A stretch of DNA of 64,000 bases from Cytobacillus oceanisediminis (lineage in GTDB: Bacteria; Bacillota; Bacilli; Bacillales; Cytobacillaceae), in the NCBI RefSeq assembly GCF_007830235.1, contig NZ_VLKI01000005.1:62001-126000 (forward strand), given 5' to 3'. Positions 53,850 through 64,000 of this stretch are shown here, one piece after another. A program made the position numbers and the translations under genes. Numbering within the stretch: position 1 is the first letter of the stretch; each line of letters opens with the position of its first letter. The notes under the pieces were generated by a model that was given only the letters and a program-made list of their open reading frames with translations, was not told the DNA's origin and made no database searches.

Positions 53850-56260
53850 ATATTGCCAGTGTAATTGTTGATGTACCTGCCAAGCAGACAGACCGAGCGT
53901 TTGACTATAAAATACCTGGCCATTTGGCAGGTGTAATTCAGCCTGGCATGAGGGTCATCGTTCCATTCGGACCAAGGAAGATCCAGGGTTTTGTAACTGG
54001 CCTGAAAACAGAATCGGAATTCAGCCAATTAAAGTCCATTGCAGAACCAATGGATTTAAATCCTGTCCTAAATCAGGAGCTTCTGTCTCTGGGAGATTGG
54101 CTGACAGAGAAAACACTATGCTATAAAATATCAGCCTACCAGGCAATGCTGCCAGCAGCCCTTAAGGCAAAATATGAAAAAAAACTAGTATTGGCGGAAA
54201 AGGCAGACCGTGTGGCGCTTCCTGAAAAAGTGCAAACTCTTTTTGAAAATACTGAGGCAATCACCTGGGATGAAGCAGTGAAGGATGGAACTCTGTCGCT
54301 TTTGCAGAAAGAAGCTACCAATGGGAATATTGACATTATCTATCAAGTAAAAGAACGTGTGAAAAAGAAAAAAGTAAAGCAGGTATTTCCAGCCGCAGAC
54401 CGAAATGGCCTTGCGGAATACATTGAAAAGCTGCCTGCTAATGCAACCAAGCAAAAAGAGGTGCTTGAATACTTCCTTCAGGATGACAGCCCGATCGAAC
54501 AAAAAGAGCTATTCTCCTTCCTCAGAATAACCTCGTCAACAATAAAAGGGCTCATCCAAAAAGGGTTGCTTGGTCAAAAAGAAGTAGAAATTTATCGTAA
54601 TCCTTTTGGAGACCGAGAGTTTAAAAGAACAGAACCACTGCCCTTGACCGAAGAGCAGAGAAAAGCAATTATCCCCATCCTGAATTCCATAGAGGAAAAA
54701 AGGCATGGAACGTTTTTGCTGTATGGCGTAACAGGCAGCGGCAAGACAGAGGTATATCTTCAATCGATTCAAAGGGTTCTTCAGGACGGAAAAGAAGCGA
54801 TTGTCCTGGTTCCCGAAATTTCGTTAACTCCGCAAATGGTCAACCGCTTTAAAGGAAGATTCGGCGATCAGGTTGCCGTTATGCACAGCGGCCTTTCTGC
54901 GGGGGAAAAGTATGATGAATGGAGAAAGATTCAAAGGAAGGAAGTAAAGGTGGTTGTCGGAGCACGATCCGCAATCTTTGCTCCTTTTGAAAACCTCGGG
55001 ATTGTCATTATTGATGAAGAGCACGAGACAAGCTACAAACAGGAGGAAAACCCAAGGTACCATGCAAGGGATGTGGCGATCGAAAGGGCTGGAAAGTATA
55101 AATGTCCGGTCGTTCTAGGCAGTGCAACTCCTTCACTTGAATCGTTTGCAAGAGCCCACAAAGGAGTATATCAGCTCCTATCCCTGCCTAAAAGGATGAA
55201 TAACCAGTCTTTGCCGTCAGTTGAAATTATTGACATGAGAGAAGAGCTCCGGGAAGGCAATCGTTCCATGTTCTCCAGGGTGCTCCTTGATAAAATAAAA
55301 GACCGGCTGGAAAAGAAGGAACAGATTGTCTTATTTCTCAATAAAAGAGGGCATTCCTCTTTTGTTATGTGCAGGGATTGCGGCTATGTCATTAATTGTC
55401 CGCACTGTGACATCTCCTTGACTTATCACCGGTTTAACCAGCAAATGAAATGCCATTATTGCGGGTATGAAGCATCTGTCCCAAATACATGCCCGGAATG
55501 TGAAAGTGAACATATCCGTTATTTTGGAACCGGGACACAGAAGGTTGAAGAAGAGCTGGCAAAGGTTTTGCCGGAAGCAAAGGTCATCAGGATGGATGTG
55601 GACACTACCAGCAGAAAGGGATCTCATGAAAAGCTGTTGGACCAATTTCAGGAAGGTCATGCGGATATTCTCCTTGGTACGCAAATGATTGCAAAGGGCC
55701 TTGATTTTCCCAATATTACATTAGTAGGTGTGCTTTCCGCCGATACAATGCTCCATCTGCCTGATTTTCGTTCTTCGGAAAAAACCTTCCAGCTTTTGAC
55801 CCAGGTCAGCGGGCGCGCAGGGAGGCATGAGCTTGAGGGTGAGGTTATTATCCAAACCTATACACCTGAACATTACAGTGTCGAGCTTTCAGGAGAGCAG
55901 GATTACGATAAGTTCTATGAAAGGGAAATGATGGTCCGCAAAATTCATAGATACCCTCCTTTCTACTATATCTCCCTTGTTACCGTCAGCCATGAAGAAT
56001 TAATGAAGTCCGTTTCCGTAACTGAAAAAATAACACAATATATTCAGTCGCGACTATCGGCGGAAAGCATTGTGCTTGGCCCGGTTGCATCGCCAATTCC
56101 GCGGATCAATAATAGATATCGCTATCAATGTCTGATAAAATACAAGCGGGAACCTGAGCTTGGTCGGGCACTGAAAAAGGTCCTTGATAATTATCAGCAT
56201 GAAATTGCTGCAGGAGGCCTTGCCATTTCAGTGGACCTGAATCCATATATTTTAATGTAA
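53846..56260 (+). CDS. priA: Primosomal replication helicase PriA
   Basis: Restarts stalled replication forks. 804 aa. N-terminal DNA-binding 3'BD, Walker A YGVTGSGKTEV at about residue 292, DEEH box IIDEEHE, eight zinc cysteines (CRDCG, CPHC, CHYCG, CPEC) near residues 510-550, helicase motifs QVSGRAGR. Four-base overlap with coaBC. Confidence 0.97.
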   Translation: MNIASVIVDVPAKQTDRAFDYKIPGHLAGVIQPGMRVIVPFGPRKIQGFVTGLKTESEFSQLKSIAEPMDLNPVLNQELLSLGDWLTEKTLCYKISAYQAMLPAALKAKYEKKLVLAEKADRVALPEKVQTLFENTEAITWDEAVKDGTLSLLQKEATNGNIDIIYQVKERVKKKKVKQVFPAADRNGLAEYIEKLPANATKQKEVLEYFLQDDSPIEQKELFSFLRITSSTIKGLIQKGLLGQKEVEIYRNPFGDREFKRTEPLPLTEEQRKAIIPILNSIEEKRHGTFLLYGVTGSGKTEVYLQSIQRVLQDGKEAIVLVPEISLTPQMVNRFKGRFGDQVAVMHSGLSAGEKYDEWRKIQRKEVKVVVGARSAIFAPFENLGIVIIDEEHETSYKQEENPRYHARDVAIERAGKYKCPVVLGSATPSLESFARAHKGVYQLLSLPKRMNNQSLPSVEIIDMREELREGNRSMFSRVLLDKIKDRLEKKEQIVLFLNKRGHSSFVMCRDCGYVINCPHCDISLTYHRFNQQMKCHYCGYEASVPNTCPECESEHIRYFGTGTQKVEEELAKVLPEAKVIRMDVDTTSRKGSHEKLLDQFQEGHADILLGTQMIAKGLDFPNITLVGVLSADTMLHLPDFRSSEKTFQLLTQVSGRAGRHELEGEVIIQTYTPEHYSVELSGEQDYDKFYEREMMVRKIHRYPPFYYISLVTVSHEELMKSVSVTEKITQYIQSRLSAESIVLGPVASPIPRINNRYRYQCLIKYKREPELGRALKKVLDNYQHEIAAGGLAISVDLNPYILM

Positions 56261-56335
56261 ATATTTATGCTGGCATAAATCCGGTTATGATTAATCAAAA
56301 AATGGTTGAAAATAGATAAAAATGGAGGAAATGTT

Positions 56336-56821
56336 TTGGCGGTTAAAAAAATAGTAACGTACCCGGCTGAAATCCTGGAGGCAGAATGCGAATCTGTACA
56401 GGTTTTTGATAAAAAGCTGGGCAAATTATTAAATGATATGTACGATACGATGATTGAATTTGATGGTGTCGGGCTGGCTGCTCCGCAAATCGGCCTTGAC
56501 AAGCAAATCGCCATCGTTGATATAGATGATGAATTTGGCACTATCGAGATGATCAATCCGGAAGTTCTTGAAACAGATGGAGAACAGACAGGGACTGAAG
56601 GATGCTTAAGCTTTCCAGGTTTATATGGTGAAGTTACGAGGCCTGATTATGTAAAAATAAAGGCTCAGGACCGCAAAGGGAAATACTATACACTCGAAGC
56701 TGAAGGCTTTCTGGCAAGAGCGATCCTGCATGAAATTGATCATTTGCACGGAGTTTTATTTACATCAAAAGTGACCAAGTATTTGAATGAAGAAGAGTTG
56801 GAAGGATTGGAAGCTGAATGA
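56336..56821 (+). CDS. def: Peptide deformylase
   Basis: Removes formyl from nascent Met. 161 aa from TTG 56336 ([11 protein letters not shown]), with GGAGG 7 bases before. Three motifs: [17 protein letters not shown], and HEIDHLHG with the metal histidines. An upstream ATG-like frame at 56306 lies before the ribosome site. Overlaps fmt by 4 bases. Confidence 0.96.
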   Translation: MAVKKIVTYPAEILEAECESVQVFDKKLGKLLNDMYDTMIEFDGVGLAAPQIGLDKQIAIVDIDDEFGTIEMINPEVLETDGEQTGTEGCLSFPGLYGEVTRPDYVKIKAQDRKGKYYTLEAEGFLARAILHEIDHLHGVLFTSKVTKYLNEEELEGLEAE

Positions 56822-57768
56822 CAAAGATTGTATTTATGGGGACACCCGATTTTTCTGTACCGGTATTGCAGCAAATAATAAAGGACGGCTATGAAGTGAT
56901 TGGAGTCGTCACCCAGCCTGACAGGCCCGTGGGAAGAAAGAAAGTCCTCACTCCTCCGCCTGTCAAAGTGGAAGCTGAAAAGCAGGGCATTCCTGTGCAC
57001 CAGCCTGAGAAAATCCGGCAGCCTGAGGAACTGGAAAAAATTCTTGCACTTAAGCCTGATTTGGTCGTAACTGCTGCTTTTGGCCAAATTTTGCCAAAAG
57101 AGCTTTTGGAAGCGCCAAAACATGGCTGCATCAACGTCCACGCTTCGCTTCTTCCTGAACTGCGCGGCGGGGCACCGATCCATTATTCCATTTTACAGGG
57201 AAAGGATAAGACGGGCATTACAATCATGTATATGGCTGAGAAGCTTGATGCAGGCGATATTTTAACACAGGTGGAAGTGCCTATCACTAAGACAGATACA
57301 GTAGGCACACTGCATGATAAATTAAGCGCAGCTGGTTCAAAGCTTTTGTCTGAAACATTGCCAAAGCTGCTGAAATGCGAGTTGACACCTATAAAGCAAA
57401 ATGATAAGGACGCCACTTTCGCTTATAACATTAAACGTGAGCAGGAAAAAATCGACTGGAACAAAACTGGGGAGGAAATCTACAATCATATCAGGGGTTT
57501 GAACCCATGGCCAGTTGCTTATACAACATTTGATGGCAAAGTGATTAAAGTCTGGAGTTCAGAAAAGACAAAATTAGCAGGCAACGAGGCACCTGGGACG
57601 ATTATCCGACTAGAAGAAGATGGGTTAGTAGTTGCAACCGGAAATGATACAGCTATCAAAATAACAGAGCTGCAGCCTTCGGGCAAGAAAAAGATGCCTG
57701 CAGAACAATTTTTAAGAGGGGCAGGCTCCCATCTTTCTGCCGGTGGCCGCCTGGGAGATAGCGAATGA
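56818..57768 (+). CDS. fmt: Methionyl-tRNA formyltransferase
   Basis: Formylates initiator Met-tRNA, the partner of def. 316 aa. [13 protein letters not shown], catalytic region with [15 protein letters not shown], and the C-terminal tRNA-binding domain. ATGA overlaps at both ends. Confidence 0.98.
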   Translation: MTKIVFMGTPDFSVPVLQQIIKDGYEVIGVVTQPDRPVGRKKVLTPPPVKVEAEKQGIPVHQPEKIRQPEELEKILALKPDLVVTAAFGQILPKELLEAPKHGCINVHASLLPELRGGAPIHYSILQGKDKTGITIMYMAEKLDAGDILTQVEVPITKTDTVGTLHDKLSAAGSKLLSETLPKLLKCELTPIKQNDKDATFAYNIKREQEKIDWNKTGEEIYNHIRGLNPWPVAYTTFDGKVIKVWSSEKTKLAGNEAPGTIIRLEEDGLVVATGNDTAIKITELQPSGKKKMPAEQFLRGAGSHLSAGGRLGDSE

Positions 57769-59120
57769 AGAATCAAAAGACTAAAAATGTCAGAGAAACT
57801 GCATTAGAACTGCTGGAAACCATTGAAAAAAGTCAGTCCTACAGCAATCTTTTGCTGAATAACGCCATAAAAAAGAATGAAATCAGCCAGAAAGATATTG
57901 GCCTTCTTACAGAATTAACTTATGGCACTCTTCAGCGCCGGATGACCCTTGATTTTTATTTGAACCCCTTTTTAAAAGGAAATAAAAAAGTCGAGAGCTG
58001 GGTAAAGCAGCTGTTAAGGCTGACCCTTTATCAGATGGTTTACCTGGATAAGATCCCTGACCGTGCAGCTATTTTCGAGGCAGTGGAAATTGCCAAGCGG
58101 AAGGGACATAAAGGAATTTCCGGTATGGTTAATGGCGTGCTGAGAAATATTCAAAGGCAAGGGCTTCCATCCCTTGAGCAAATTGAGGATCCGGTTGAGC
58201 GGCTTTCCATTGAAACCAGCCATCCCTTGTGGCTCGTAAGAAGATGGGTTGATCAGCTTGGCTATGAAGAGACGAAGAAAATGTGCGAAATCAATTTGAC
58301 TGCGCCACTGCAGACTGCAAGGGTGAATGAGGTCAAGGCCTCAAGAGAGGAATGCTTATCGCTTCTTGAGGAAGAAGGCTATGAGGTGGAAGCGAGCCCG
58401 TTTATTCCCGTAGCCATTAAGTGCTTGAGAGGTAATTTGGCAAACTCCCAAGCCTTTAAAGAAGGGCTGATAACGATACAGGACGAGAGCTCCATGCTCG
58501 TTGCCTATGCGCTTGGCGGAAATCAGAATGAAACCATATTGGATGCCTGTGCTGCTCCTGGAGGAAAATCAACGCACATTGCGGAAAATCTGCAAAATAC
58601 TGGACAGGTCATCTCGCTGGATCTTCACGAGCATAAGGTTAAGCTGATTAATGATAATGCCATGAGACTGGGATTATCCAACATCAAGGCAAATGCGCTT
58701 GACAGCAGGAAAGTGCAAGAGCATTATGAAAAAGGATCTTTTGACCGGATTTTAGTGGATGCACCATGTTCGGGCTTCGGTGTTATGAGAAGAAAACCGG
58801 ATATGAAATACACGAAAAAGGAAGAGGATTTATACCATCTTCACAAGGTTCAGAGAAATCTATTGGCTGCCGTTTCGCCTTTGCTGAAAAAAGGTGGTAT
58901 TCTAGTTTATAGTACGTGTACAGTTGACAAGGAAGAAAACCAGCATGTCGTACAGTCATTTTTAAATGAAAGTGCGGACTTTGAAGGAGACATATCAGTC
59001 CGGGAGCGAATGCCAAAAGCTATTACTCCGTTTATAGACGGATATGAACTGCAAATTTTGCCGCAAGATATAGGTTCGGACGGGTTTTACATTGCCTGTC
59101 TGAGAAAGAAGGTGCAATAA
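57765..59120 (+). CDS. rsmB: 16S rRNA m5C967 methyltransferase RsmB
   Basis: 451 aa. N-terminal NusB-like RNA-binding domain ([24 protein letters not shown]), SAM site [15 protein letters not shown], catalytic cysteines in [16 protein letters not shown] and [12 protein letters not shown]. Stop abuts rlmN start. Confidence 0.96.
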   Translation: MKNQKTKNVRETALELLETIEKSQSYSNLLLNNAIKKNEISQKDIGLLTELTYGTLQRRMTLDFYLNPFLKGNKKVESWVKQLLRLTLYQMVYLDKIPDRAAIFEAVEIAKRKGHKGISGMVNGVLRNIQRQGLPSLEQIEDPVERLSIETSHPLWLVRRWVDQLGYEETKKMCEINLTAPLQTARVNEVKASREECLSLLEEEGYEVEASPFIPVAIKCLRGNLANSQAFKEGLITIQDESSMLVAYALGGNQNETILDACAAPGGKSTHIAENLQNTGQVISLDLHEHKVKLINDNAMRLGLSNIKANALDSRKVQEHYEKGSFDRILVDAPCSGFGVMRRKPDMKYTKKEEDLYHLHKVQRNLLAAVSPLLKKGGILVYSTCTVDKEENQHVVQSFLNESADFEGDISVRERMPKAITPFIDGYELQILPQDIGSDGFYIACLRKKVQ

Positions 59121-60206
59121 ATGGAACAAACAGCAACTGAGAAAACAGCAACAGCCGAACAAAAGCCATCTATTTACACTTTACAGCTGCATGAGTTGAA
59201 AAACTGGCTTAAAGAAAATAATGAGAAAGCTTTCCGTGCGGAGCAAATATTTGATTGGCTATATATAAAAAGAGTCTCATCCTTTGAAGAAATGACAAAC
59301 TTGTCAAAAGGATTAAGGGATTTATTGTCGGAGAATTTTTCTTTGACAACTCTTAAAACCATTATCCAGCAGGAATCAGCTGACGGAACAATTAAATTTC
59401 TTTTTGAACTTCACGATGGGTATTCGATTGAAACCGTGCTGATGAGGCATGATTATGGAAATTCTGTGTGTGTTACAACTCAAGTAGGCTGCCGAATCGG
59501 CTGTACTTTCTGCGCTTCCACATTAGGCGGATTAAAACGCAACCTGGAAGCAGGAGAAATCGTTGCCCAGGTCGTAAAAGTACAACAGGCACTTGATGAA
59601 ACAAGTGAACGTGTCAGCTCGGTTGTAATCATGGGCATTGGTGAGCCTTTTGACAACTATGAGCATATGCTTTCGTTCTTAAAAATCATCAACCATGACA
59701 AAGGCCTTAATATCGGTGCACGCCATATTACTGTTTCCACAAGCGGCATCATCCCTAAAATTTATAAATTTGCGGATGAGAATATGCAGATCAACTTTGC
59801 TATATCCCTGCATGCCCCGAATACAGAGATCAGAAGCCGCCTGATGCCGATAAACCGGGCTTATAAATTACCTGATCTTATGGAATCCATCAGGTATTAT
59901 ATTAATAAGACAGGAAGGCGTGTCAGCTTCGAATATGGTTTATTCGGTGGTGTCAATGACCAGGTTGAACACGCAGAGGAATTGGCAAAACTCATCAAGG
60001 ATGTTAAGTGCCATGTCAATCTGATTCCGGTAAACTATGTGCCTGAAAGGGATTATGTGCGAACACCAAAGGATCAAATTTTTGCTTTTGAAAAAACTTT
60101 AAAGAAACATGGCGTTAATGTAACGATTCGCCGCGAGCACGGTCATGATATAGATGCAGCATGTGGACAACTTCGTGCAAAGGAGCGAAAAGAGGAGACG
60201 AGGTGA
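59121..60206 (+). CDS. rlmN: Dual-specificity rRNA/tRNA adenine C2-methyltransferase RlmN
   Basis: Radical-SAM enzyme for A2503 in 23S rRNA. 361 aa. Cluster motif [10 protein letters not shown] (CxxxCxxC), [10 protein letters not shown], and the C-terminal methyl-carrying cysteine region [10 protein letters not shown]. Cfr is related but RlmN is supported by the chromosomal context and family sequence. Confidence 0.95.
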   Translation: MEQTATEKTATAEQKPSIYTLQLHELKNWLKENNEKAFRAEQIFDWLYIKRVSSFEEMTNLSKGLRDLLSENFSLTTLKTIIQQESADGTIKFLFELHDGYSIETVLMRHDYGNSVCVTTQVGCRIGCTFCASTLGGLKRNLEAGEIVAQVVKVQQALDETSERVSSVVIMGIGEPFDNYEHMLSFLKIINHDKGLNIGARHITVSTSGIIPKIYKFADENMQINFAISLHAPNTEIRSRLMPINRAYKLPDLMESIRYYINKTGRRVSFEYGLFGGVNDQVEHAEELAKLIKDVKCHVNLIPVNYVPERDYVRTPKDQIFAFEKTLKKHGVNVTIRREHGHDIDAACGQLRAKERKEETR

Positions 60207-60210
60207 CAGA

Positions 60211-60960
60211 ATGAGAGCTGTTTTTATGACAGATCGTGGCAAAGTCAGACAGCATAATGAAGATAATGGCGGCATCTTTATGAACAGCAGCGGGCAGCGC
60301 CTTGCCATCGTCGCAGATGGCATGGGCGGCCACCGCGCTGGCGATGTTGCCAGTGAAATGACCTTAACCAGTCTAAAGGAGTTCTGGGAACAATCGGATG
60401 AAATCCAAACAGCTGAACAAGCCGAAGATTGGCTGAGGAAGCATATTGACCAGGTGAACAAAATCCTTTTTGAACATTCGAAAGAGAACGCAGAATGTGA
60501 GGGGATGGGTACAACCATTGTTGCGGCTATCTGTACGGACCGTTTTTCAACTATTGCCAATATAGGCGATAGCCGCTGCTATATCCTAAATGAATTAGGT
60601 TTCCAGCAGCTGACGGAAGATCATTCTCTTGTGAACGAACTTGTTCGTTCAGGGCAAATTACAAAGGAAGATGCCGAGCATCACCCAAGAAAAAATGTCC
60701 TTCTCAGGGCATTGGGAACGGAATCATCGGTTGAAATGGATATCAAAACCATCACTTTTGAAGAAAGCGACTTATTATTGCTGTGCTCTGACGGCTTATC
60801 CAACAAGGTAACAGTATCGGAAATGGACGAAATTCTCAAGAGTGCACGAAATCTTGAGGAAAAAGCCACAGTGCTAATCGAGCAGGCTAACCATAATGGC
60901 GGCGAGGATAACATTACACTCGTGATTGTCGAGTTTTATGATGGCAGTGAGAGCGGGTGA
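60211..60960 (+). CDS. prpC: PP2C-type serine/threonine phosphatase PrpC
   Basis: Reverses PrkC phosphorylation. 249 aa from ATG 60211 (MRAVFMTDRGKVRQHNEDN). PP2C metal motifs: RQHNEDN, VADGMGGHRAGDVAS, IGDSRCY, LCSDGLSN, and GGEDNITL. Six bases before prkC. Confidence 0.97.
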   Translation: MRAVFMTDRGKVRQHNEDNGGIFMNSSGQRLAIVADGMGGHRAGDVASEMTLTSLKEFWEQSDEIQTAEQAEDWLRKHIDQVNKILFEHSKENAECEGMGTTIVAAICTDRFSTIANIGDSRCYILNELGFQQLTEDHSLVNELVRSGQITKEDAEHHPRKNVLLRALGTESSVEMDIKTITFEESDLLLLCSDGLSNKVTVSEMDEILKSARNLEEKATVLIEQANHNGGEDNITLVIVEFYDGSESG

Positions 60961-60966
60961 TAAAAA

Positions 60967-62949
60967 ATGATTAAAGGCAGAAGAATAAGCGGCCGCTATA
61001 AAATTCTCGATATGATTGGCGGAGGGGGCATGGCAAATGTCTACCTGGCCCATGATATGATTCTTGACCGCGATGTAGCCGTCAAAGTACTCCGGCTGGA
61101 CTTTGCCGAAGATGAAGAATTTATCCGCCGTTTTCATCGTGAAGCCCAATCTGCTACCAGCTTAGCCCACCCGAATATAGTAAATATTTATGATGTTGGC
61201 GAAGAGGATTCAATCTATTATATTGTGATGGAATATGTAGATGGACAAACCTTAAAGCAATACATACAGCAAAACAGCCCGGTGCGTATTGATGAAGCGC
61301 TGGAGATTATGAAACAGCTCACTTCCGCTATATCACATGCCCACCAAAACCATATTATCCACCGGGATATTAAACCGCATAATATTCTAGTAGACAGGCA
61401 TGGAAATGTTAAAATCACAGATTTTGGCATCGCTATGGCTTTAAGTGCTACAAGTATAACCCAGACTAACTCTGTTTTGGGATCTGTTCATTATCTTTCT
61501 CCTGAACAGGCCAGGGGAGGAATGGCAAACAGAAAGTCGGATATCTACTCCCTTGGAATTGTAATGTTCGAGCTTCTGACTGGCAGGTTGCCATTCTCAG
61601 GTGAATCTGCTGTATCGATTGCCCTAAAGCATCTGCAATCGGAGACACCATCACTTAAAAGGTGGAATCCGTCTATACCGCAGAGCGTTGAAAATATTGT
61701 TTTAAAAGCAACAGCCAAAGATCCTTTCCATCGGTATGATACGGTGGATGAAATGGAAGAGGATATAAGAACAGCGCTGGATCCGGAACGGCTCCATGAA
61801 GAAAAGTTTATGGCTCCGATTGATGATGATGCCACTAAAGCAATTCCTGTCATTACAGATGACCGGCCATATCAAAATATGGATGAGACACTTGTCCATG
61901 CAAAAGATCCTAAGGCTGATACCCAGCCGGTTGCTAAGCAAAAGCAGGAAAAGAAGAAAAAGAAAAAGAAAAAGAAAAAGAAATGGCCGTTCATTTTGGT
62001 ATCAATGTTCCTTACACTCATTGCATTAGGTGTTTTGGCTGTAACTGTTCTTCCAGACCTCCTGGAGCCGAAGGATGTCCAGGTTCCCGATGTGTCTGGA
62101 AAAGAAGTGGAAGATGCCGTGGCAGAGCTTGTTGCTGCAGGGTTTGCCGTCAATGAATCCATACCGATCAGCGACCCTGAAATAGAAGAAGGACATGTGG
62201 TTAAAACGGACCCGAAAGCGGGTAGAACCGTTAAAGAAGGAACCTCCATAGACATCTATGAAAGCACCGGCAAGGAAAAGTTTGAACTATCCGATTACCA
62301 GGGCCGCGAATTTGATGAAGTGGTTCGATTGCTGGAAGGCAAAGGTTTTAAAAGCATAAAAAAGAACGAAGAAAATAATGAAAGCGAGCCGGCAGGCGCA
62401 ATCCTCGACCAAAACTTTTCAGAAGGCGATCTTGTCGTGCCTGAGGAAACAGACTTGGTATTTACCGTCAGCAAAGGGCCTGCTCCAATCTCATTGAAGA
62501 ATTTACAGGGATATAATGAAAAAGGCCTCCAGGAATATGAAGAGTCTTCAGGCTTAAACATAGAATATGCTGAAGCTGAGTACCATGATGAAGTTCCAGA
62601 AGGTCTTGTTATAAAACAAGATCCTGCGCCTGGAACAAACCTGACAAGAGGCCAGAAGGTTACTGTGGTACTTTCAAAAGGTAAAGAAGAACTTCCTCCA
62701 AAAACGGTGAATGTGGATATAAACGTCCCATACCAGCCTGCCGTAGAAGGAGAGCCTCAGCATGTTCAAATATTTTTTAGGGATATGAATAATACTGGAG
62801 ATGCACCGGCAGTGGATCAGTTTATTGAGGAAGATACAATCATAACTATTGATATGACTATTGCTCCGGAACAAAATGGCTTCTATAAAGTACAGATAGA
62901 TGGCAAGGTTTATGAACAAAATGAAGTTCCTTATCCTGAAGAATCTTAA
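60967..62949 (+). CDS. prkC: Serine/threonine kinase with PASTA domains PrkC
   Basis: Muropeptide-sensing membrane kinase governing germination and wall metabolism. 660 aa. Kinase in residues 11-270: GGGGMANVYLAHD, DVAVKVLR lysine, HRDIKPHN near 133, TDFG. An 11-lysine tract (residues about 328-338) precedes the membrane segment FILVSMFLTLIALGVLAVTV. Three PASTA domains follow (VQVPDVSGKEVEDA, FELSDYQGREFDEV, ISLKNLQGYNEKGL), then a C-terminal domain. Confidence 0.97.
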   Translation: MIKGRRISGRYKILDMIGGGGMANVYLAHDMILDRDVAVKVLRLDFAEDEEFIRRFHREAQSATSLAHPNIVNIYDVGEEDSIYYIVMEYVDGQTLKQYIQQNSPVRIDEALEIMKQLTSAISHAHQNHIIHRDIKPHNILVDRHGNVKITDFGIAMALSATSITQTNSVLGSVHYLSPEQARGGMANRKSDIYSLGIVMFELLTGRLPFSGESAVSIALKHLQSETPSLKRWNPSIPQSVENIVLKATAKDPFHRYDTVDEMEEDIRTALDPERLHEEKFMAPIDDDATKAIPVITDDRPYQNMDETLVHAKDPKADTQPVAKQKQEKKKKKKKKKKKWPFILVSMFLTLIALGVLAVTVLPDLLEPKDVQVPDVSGKEVEDAVAELVAAGFAVNESIPISDPEIEEGHVVKTDPKAGRTVKEGTSIDIYESTGKEKFELSDYQGREFDEVVRLLEGKGFKSIKKNEENNESEPAGAILDQNFSEGDLVVPEETDLVFTVSKGPAPISLKNLQGYNEKGLQEYEESSGLNIEYAEAEYHDEVPEGLVIKQDPAPGTNLTRGQKVTVVLSKGKEELPPKTVNVDINVPYQPAVEGEPQHVQIFFRDMNNTGDAPAVDQFIEEDTIITIDMTIAPEQNGFYKVQIDGKVYEQNEVPYPEES

Positions 62950-62964
62950 GCAAGGAGTGTTGCT

Positions 62965-63846
62965 ATGCCTGAGGGCAAAATTATTAAAGCCTTAAGCGGG
63001 TTTTATTATGTGTTAAGCGGTGATGAAACGATCCAGTGCCGCGGACGCGGTGTTTTCCGCAAAAATAAGGTAAACCCGCTCGTCGGTGATGAAGTGGTTT
63101 TCCAGGCCGAGAATAATACTGAAGGTTATATTCTAGAAGTGAAGGACCGGAAAAATGAACTGATCCGGCCTCCGATTGCAAATGTGGACCAGGCTATTCT
63201 TGTATTTTCCGCAGTGGAGCCCGGGTTTAGCACAACGCTTTTAGATCGGTTCCTTGTCCTGGTTGAATACAACCATATTAAGCCAATTATTTGTATTACA
63301 AAAATTGACCTGACAAATCAAGAGGAATATAAACAGATTCAGCAATATGCAGCAGATTACCGCCAGGCTGGATATGATGTCCTGCTCGCTTCCTCCGAAA
63401 CAGAAGAAGGAGTCAAGGATCTAATGCCATATTTGGAAGGTGAGATCTCGGTGTTTGCCGGACAGTCTGGTGTGGGAAAATCCTCCCTGTTAAATGTGTT
63501 AAGGCCAGATTTGGAGCTGAAAACCAATGATATATCTTCACACCTGGGCAGGGGGAAGCACACGACAAGGCATGTAGAGCTCATCGAGGTAGGCAAGGGG
63601 CTTGTTGCAGATACTCCAGGATTCAGTTCTCTGGATTTCACTGATATTGAAATGGAAGAATTGAACTTTTGCTTTCCTGAAATTCAGGCGAAGAGCGAGG
63701 AATGCAAATTCAGGGGATGCCTCCATATGGCAGAGCCAAAGTGCGCCGTGAAGACTGCAAGTGAAAACGGTGAAATTCCTTCCTACAGGTACGAGCATTA
63801 CAAAACGTTCTTACAGGAAATAAAAGATAGAAAGCCGAGGTATTAA
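62965..63846 (+). CDS. rsgA: Ribosome small-subunit GTPase RsgA (CpgA)
   Basis: Circularly permuted GTPase for 30S maturation; the G4 motif ITKIDL comes before the P-loop GQSGVGKSSLLN and the G3 DTPGFSSLD. N-terminal OB fold, C-terminal zinc site CKFRGCLHMAEPKCAV. 293 aa. A PrkC substrate in B. subtilis. Precedes rpe. Confidence 0.97.
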   Translation: MPEGKIIKALSGFYYVLSGDETIQCRGRGVFRKNKVNPLVGDEVVFQAENNTEGYILEVKDRKNELIRPPIANVDQAILVFSAVEPGFSTTLLDRFLVLVEYNHIKPIICITKIDLTNQEEYKQIQQYAADYRQAGYDVLLASSETEEGVKDLMPYLEGEISVFAGQSGVGKSSLLNVLRPDLELKTNDISSHLGRGKHTTRHVELIEVGKGLVADTPGFSSLDFTDIEMEELNFCFPEIQAKSEECKFRGCLHMAEPKCAVKTASENGEIPSYRYEHYKTFLQEIKDRKPRY

Positions 63847-63849
63847 TTG

Positions 63850-64000
63850 ATGGTTAAAATCGCACCTTCTATTTTATCAGCCGATTTTTCCAACTTAGGA
63901 GAAGAGATTAAGGATGTAGAACGGGGAGGAGCAGATTATATCCATGTGGATGTAATGGACGGCCACTTTGTTCCCAATATCACGATTGGCCCTTTAATTG
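63850..64000 (+). CDS. rpe: Ribulose-phosphate 3-epimerase (3' partial)
   Basis: First 50 codons only: [20 protein letters not shown] and [18 protein letters not shown], the metal-binding core of the epimerase interconverting ribulose-5-P and xylulose-5-P. Continues past the window. ATG at 63850 or a TTG just before. Confidence 0.95.
   Translation, partial: MVKIAPSILSADFSNLGEEIKDVERGGADYIHVDVMDGHFVPNITIGPLI

Overview
The window is a chromosomal core segment of a spore-forming, meso-diaminopimelate-containing Bacillaceae bacterium. It carries spoVD, spoVE, spoIIGA, sigE, sigG and ylmC. MurE has the DNPR motif of DAP-adding enzymes, and gene order closely follows the pbpB-to-rpe stretch of Bacillus subtilis. 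Protein lengths and starts also match that species, but intergenic repeats, an orphan MurF-like gene and the place of hmp do not, so a Cytobacillus/Mesobacillus-like relative is more likely than B. subtilis itself. Genus is an inference.

Layout. 1-18.3 kb is the division and cell wall (dcw) cluster: pbpB (5' end missing), spoVD, murE, a MurF N-domain orphan, mraY, murD, spoVE, murG, murB, divIB, ylxW, ylxX, sbp, ftsA, ftsZ. 18.3-20 kb holds a lone reverse-strand flavohaemoglobin gene (hmp) with an Fnr/CRP-type palindrome at its promoter. 20-22.8 kb is the sporulation sigma cassette spoIIGA-sigE-sigG. 22.9-27.3 kb is ylmC-ylmD-ylmE-sepF-ylmG-ylmH-divIVA. 27.3-32.7 kb holds a T-box riboswitch, ileS, a small ORF, a DksA-like gene, lspA and rluD. 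32.7-44.8 kb is the complete pyrimidine operon pyrR-pyrP-pyrB-pyrC-pyrAA-pyrAB-pyrK-pyrD-pyrF-pyrE with three PyrR attenuators. 45-46.7 kb is rqcH on the reverse strand. 47.3-64 kb holds a Ca2+ P-type ATPase, yloC, remA, gmk, rpoZ, coaBC, priA, def, fmt, rsmB, rlmN, prpC, prkC, rsgA and the first 50 codons of rpe.

How it works together. The first third makes the lipid-linked peptidoglycan precursor (MurE, MurD, MraY, MurG, MurB), polymerises and cross-links it at the septum or spore cortex (PBP2B, SpoVD, SpoVE), and positions the Z ring (FtsA, FtsZ, SepF, DivIVA). The sigma cassette uses the same septum in sporulation. The last third couples nucleotide supply, translation and ribosome rescue with cell-wall-sensing kinase signalling (PrkC/PrpC).

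The most unusual content lies between genes. A family of roughly 242-bp repeats (four full copies, one inverted and deleted copy, one remnant) has terminal inverted repeats and apparent 8-bp target duplications, and four of the five larger copies lie just past intrinsic terminators. A heavily structured element, possibly an IS200/IS605-like end, separates the ileS T-box from ileS. The sigG Shine-Dalgarno sequence can be masked in two different ways, depending on where the transcript begins.
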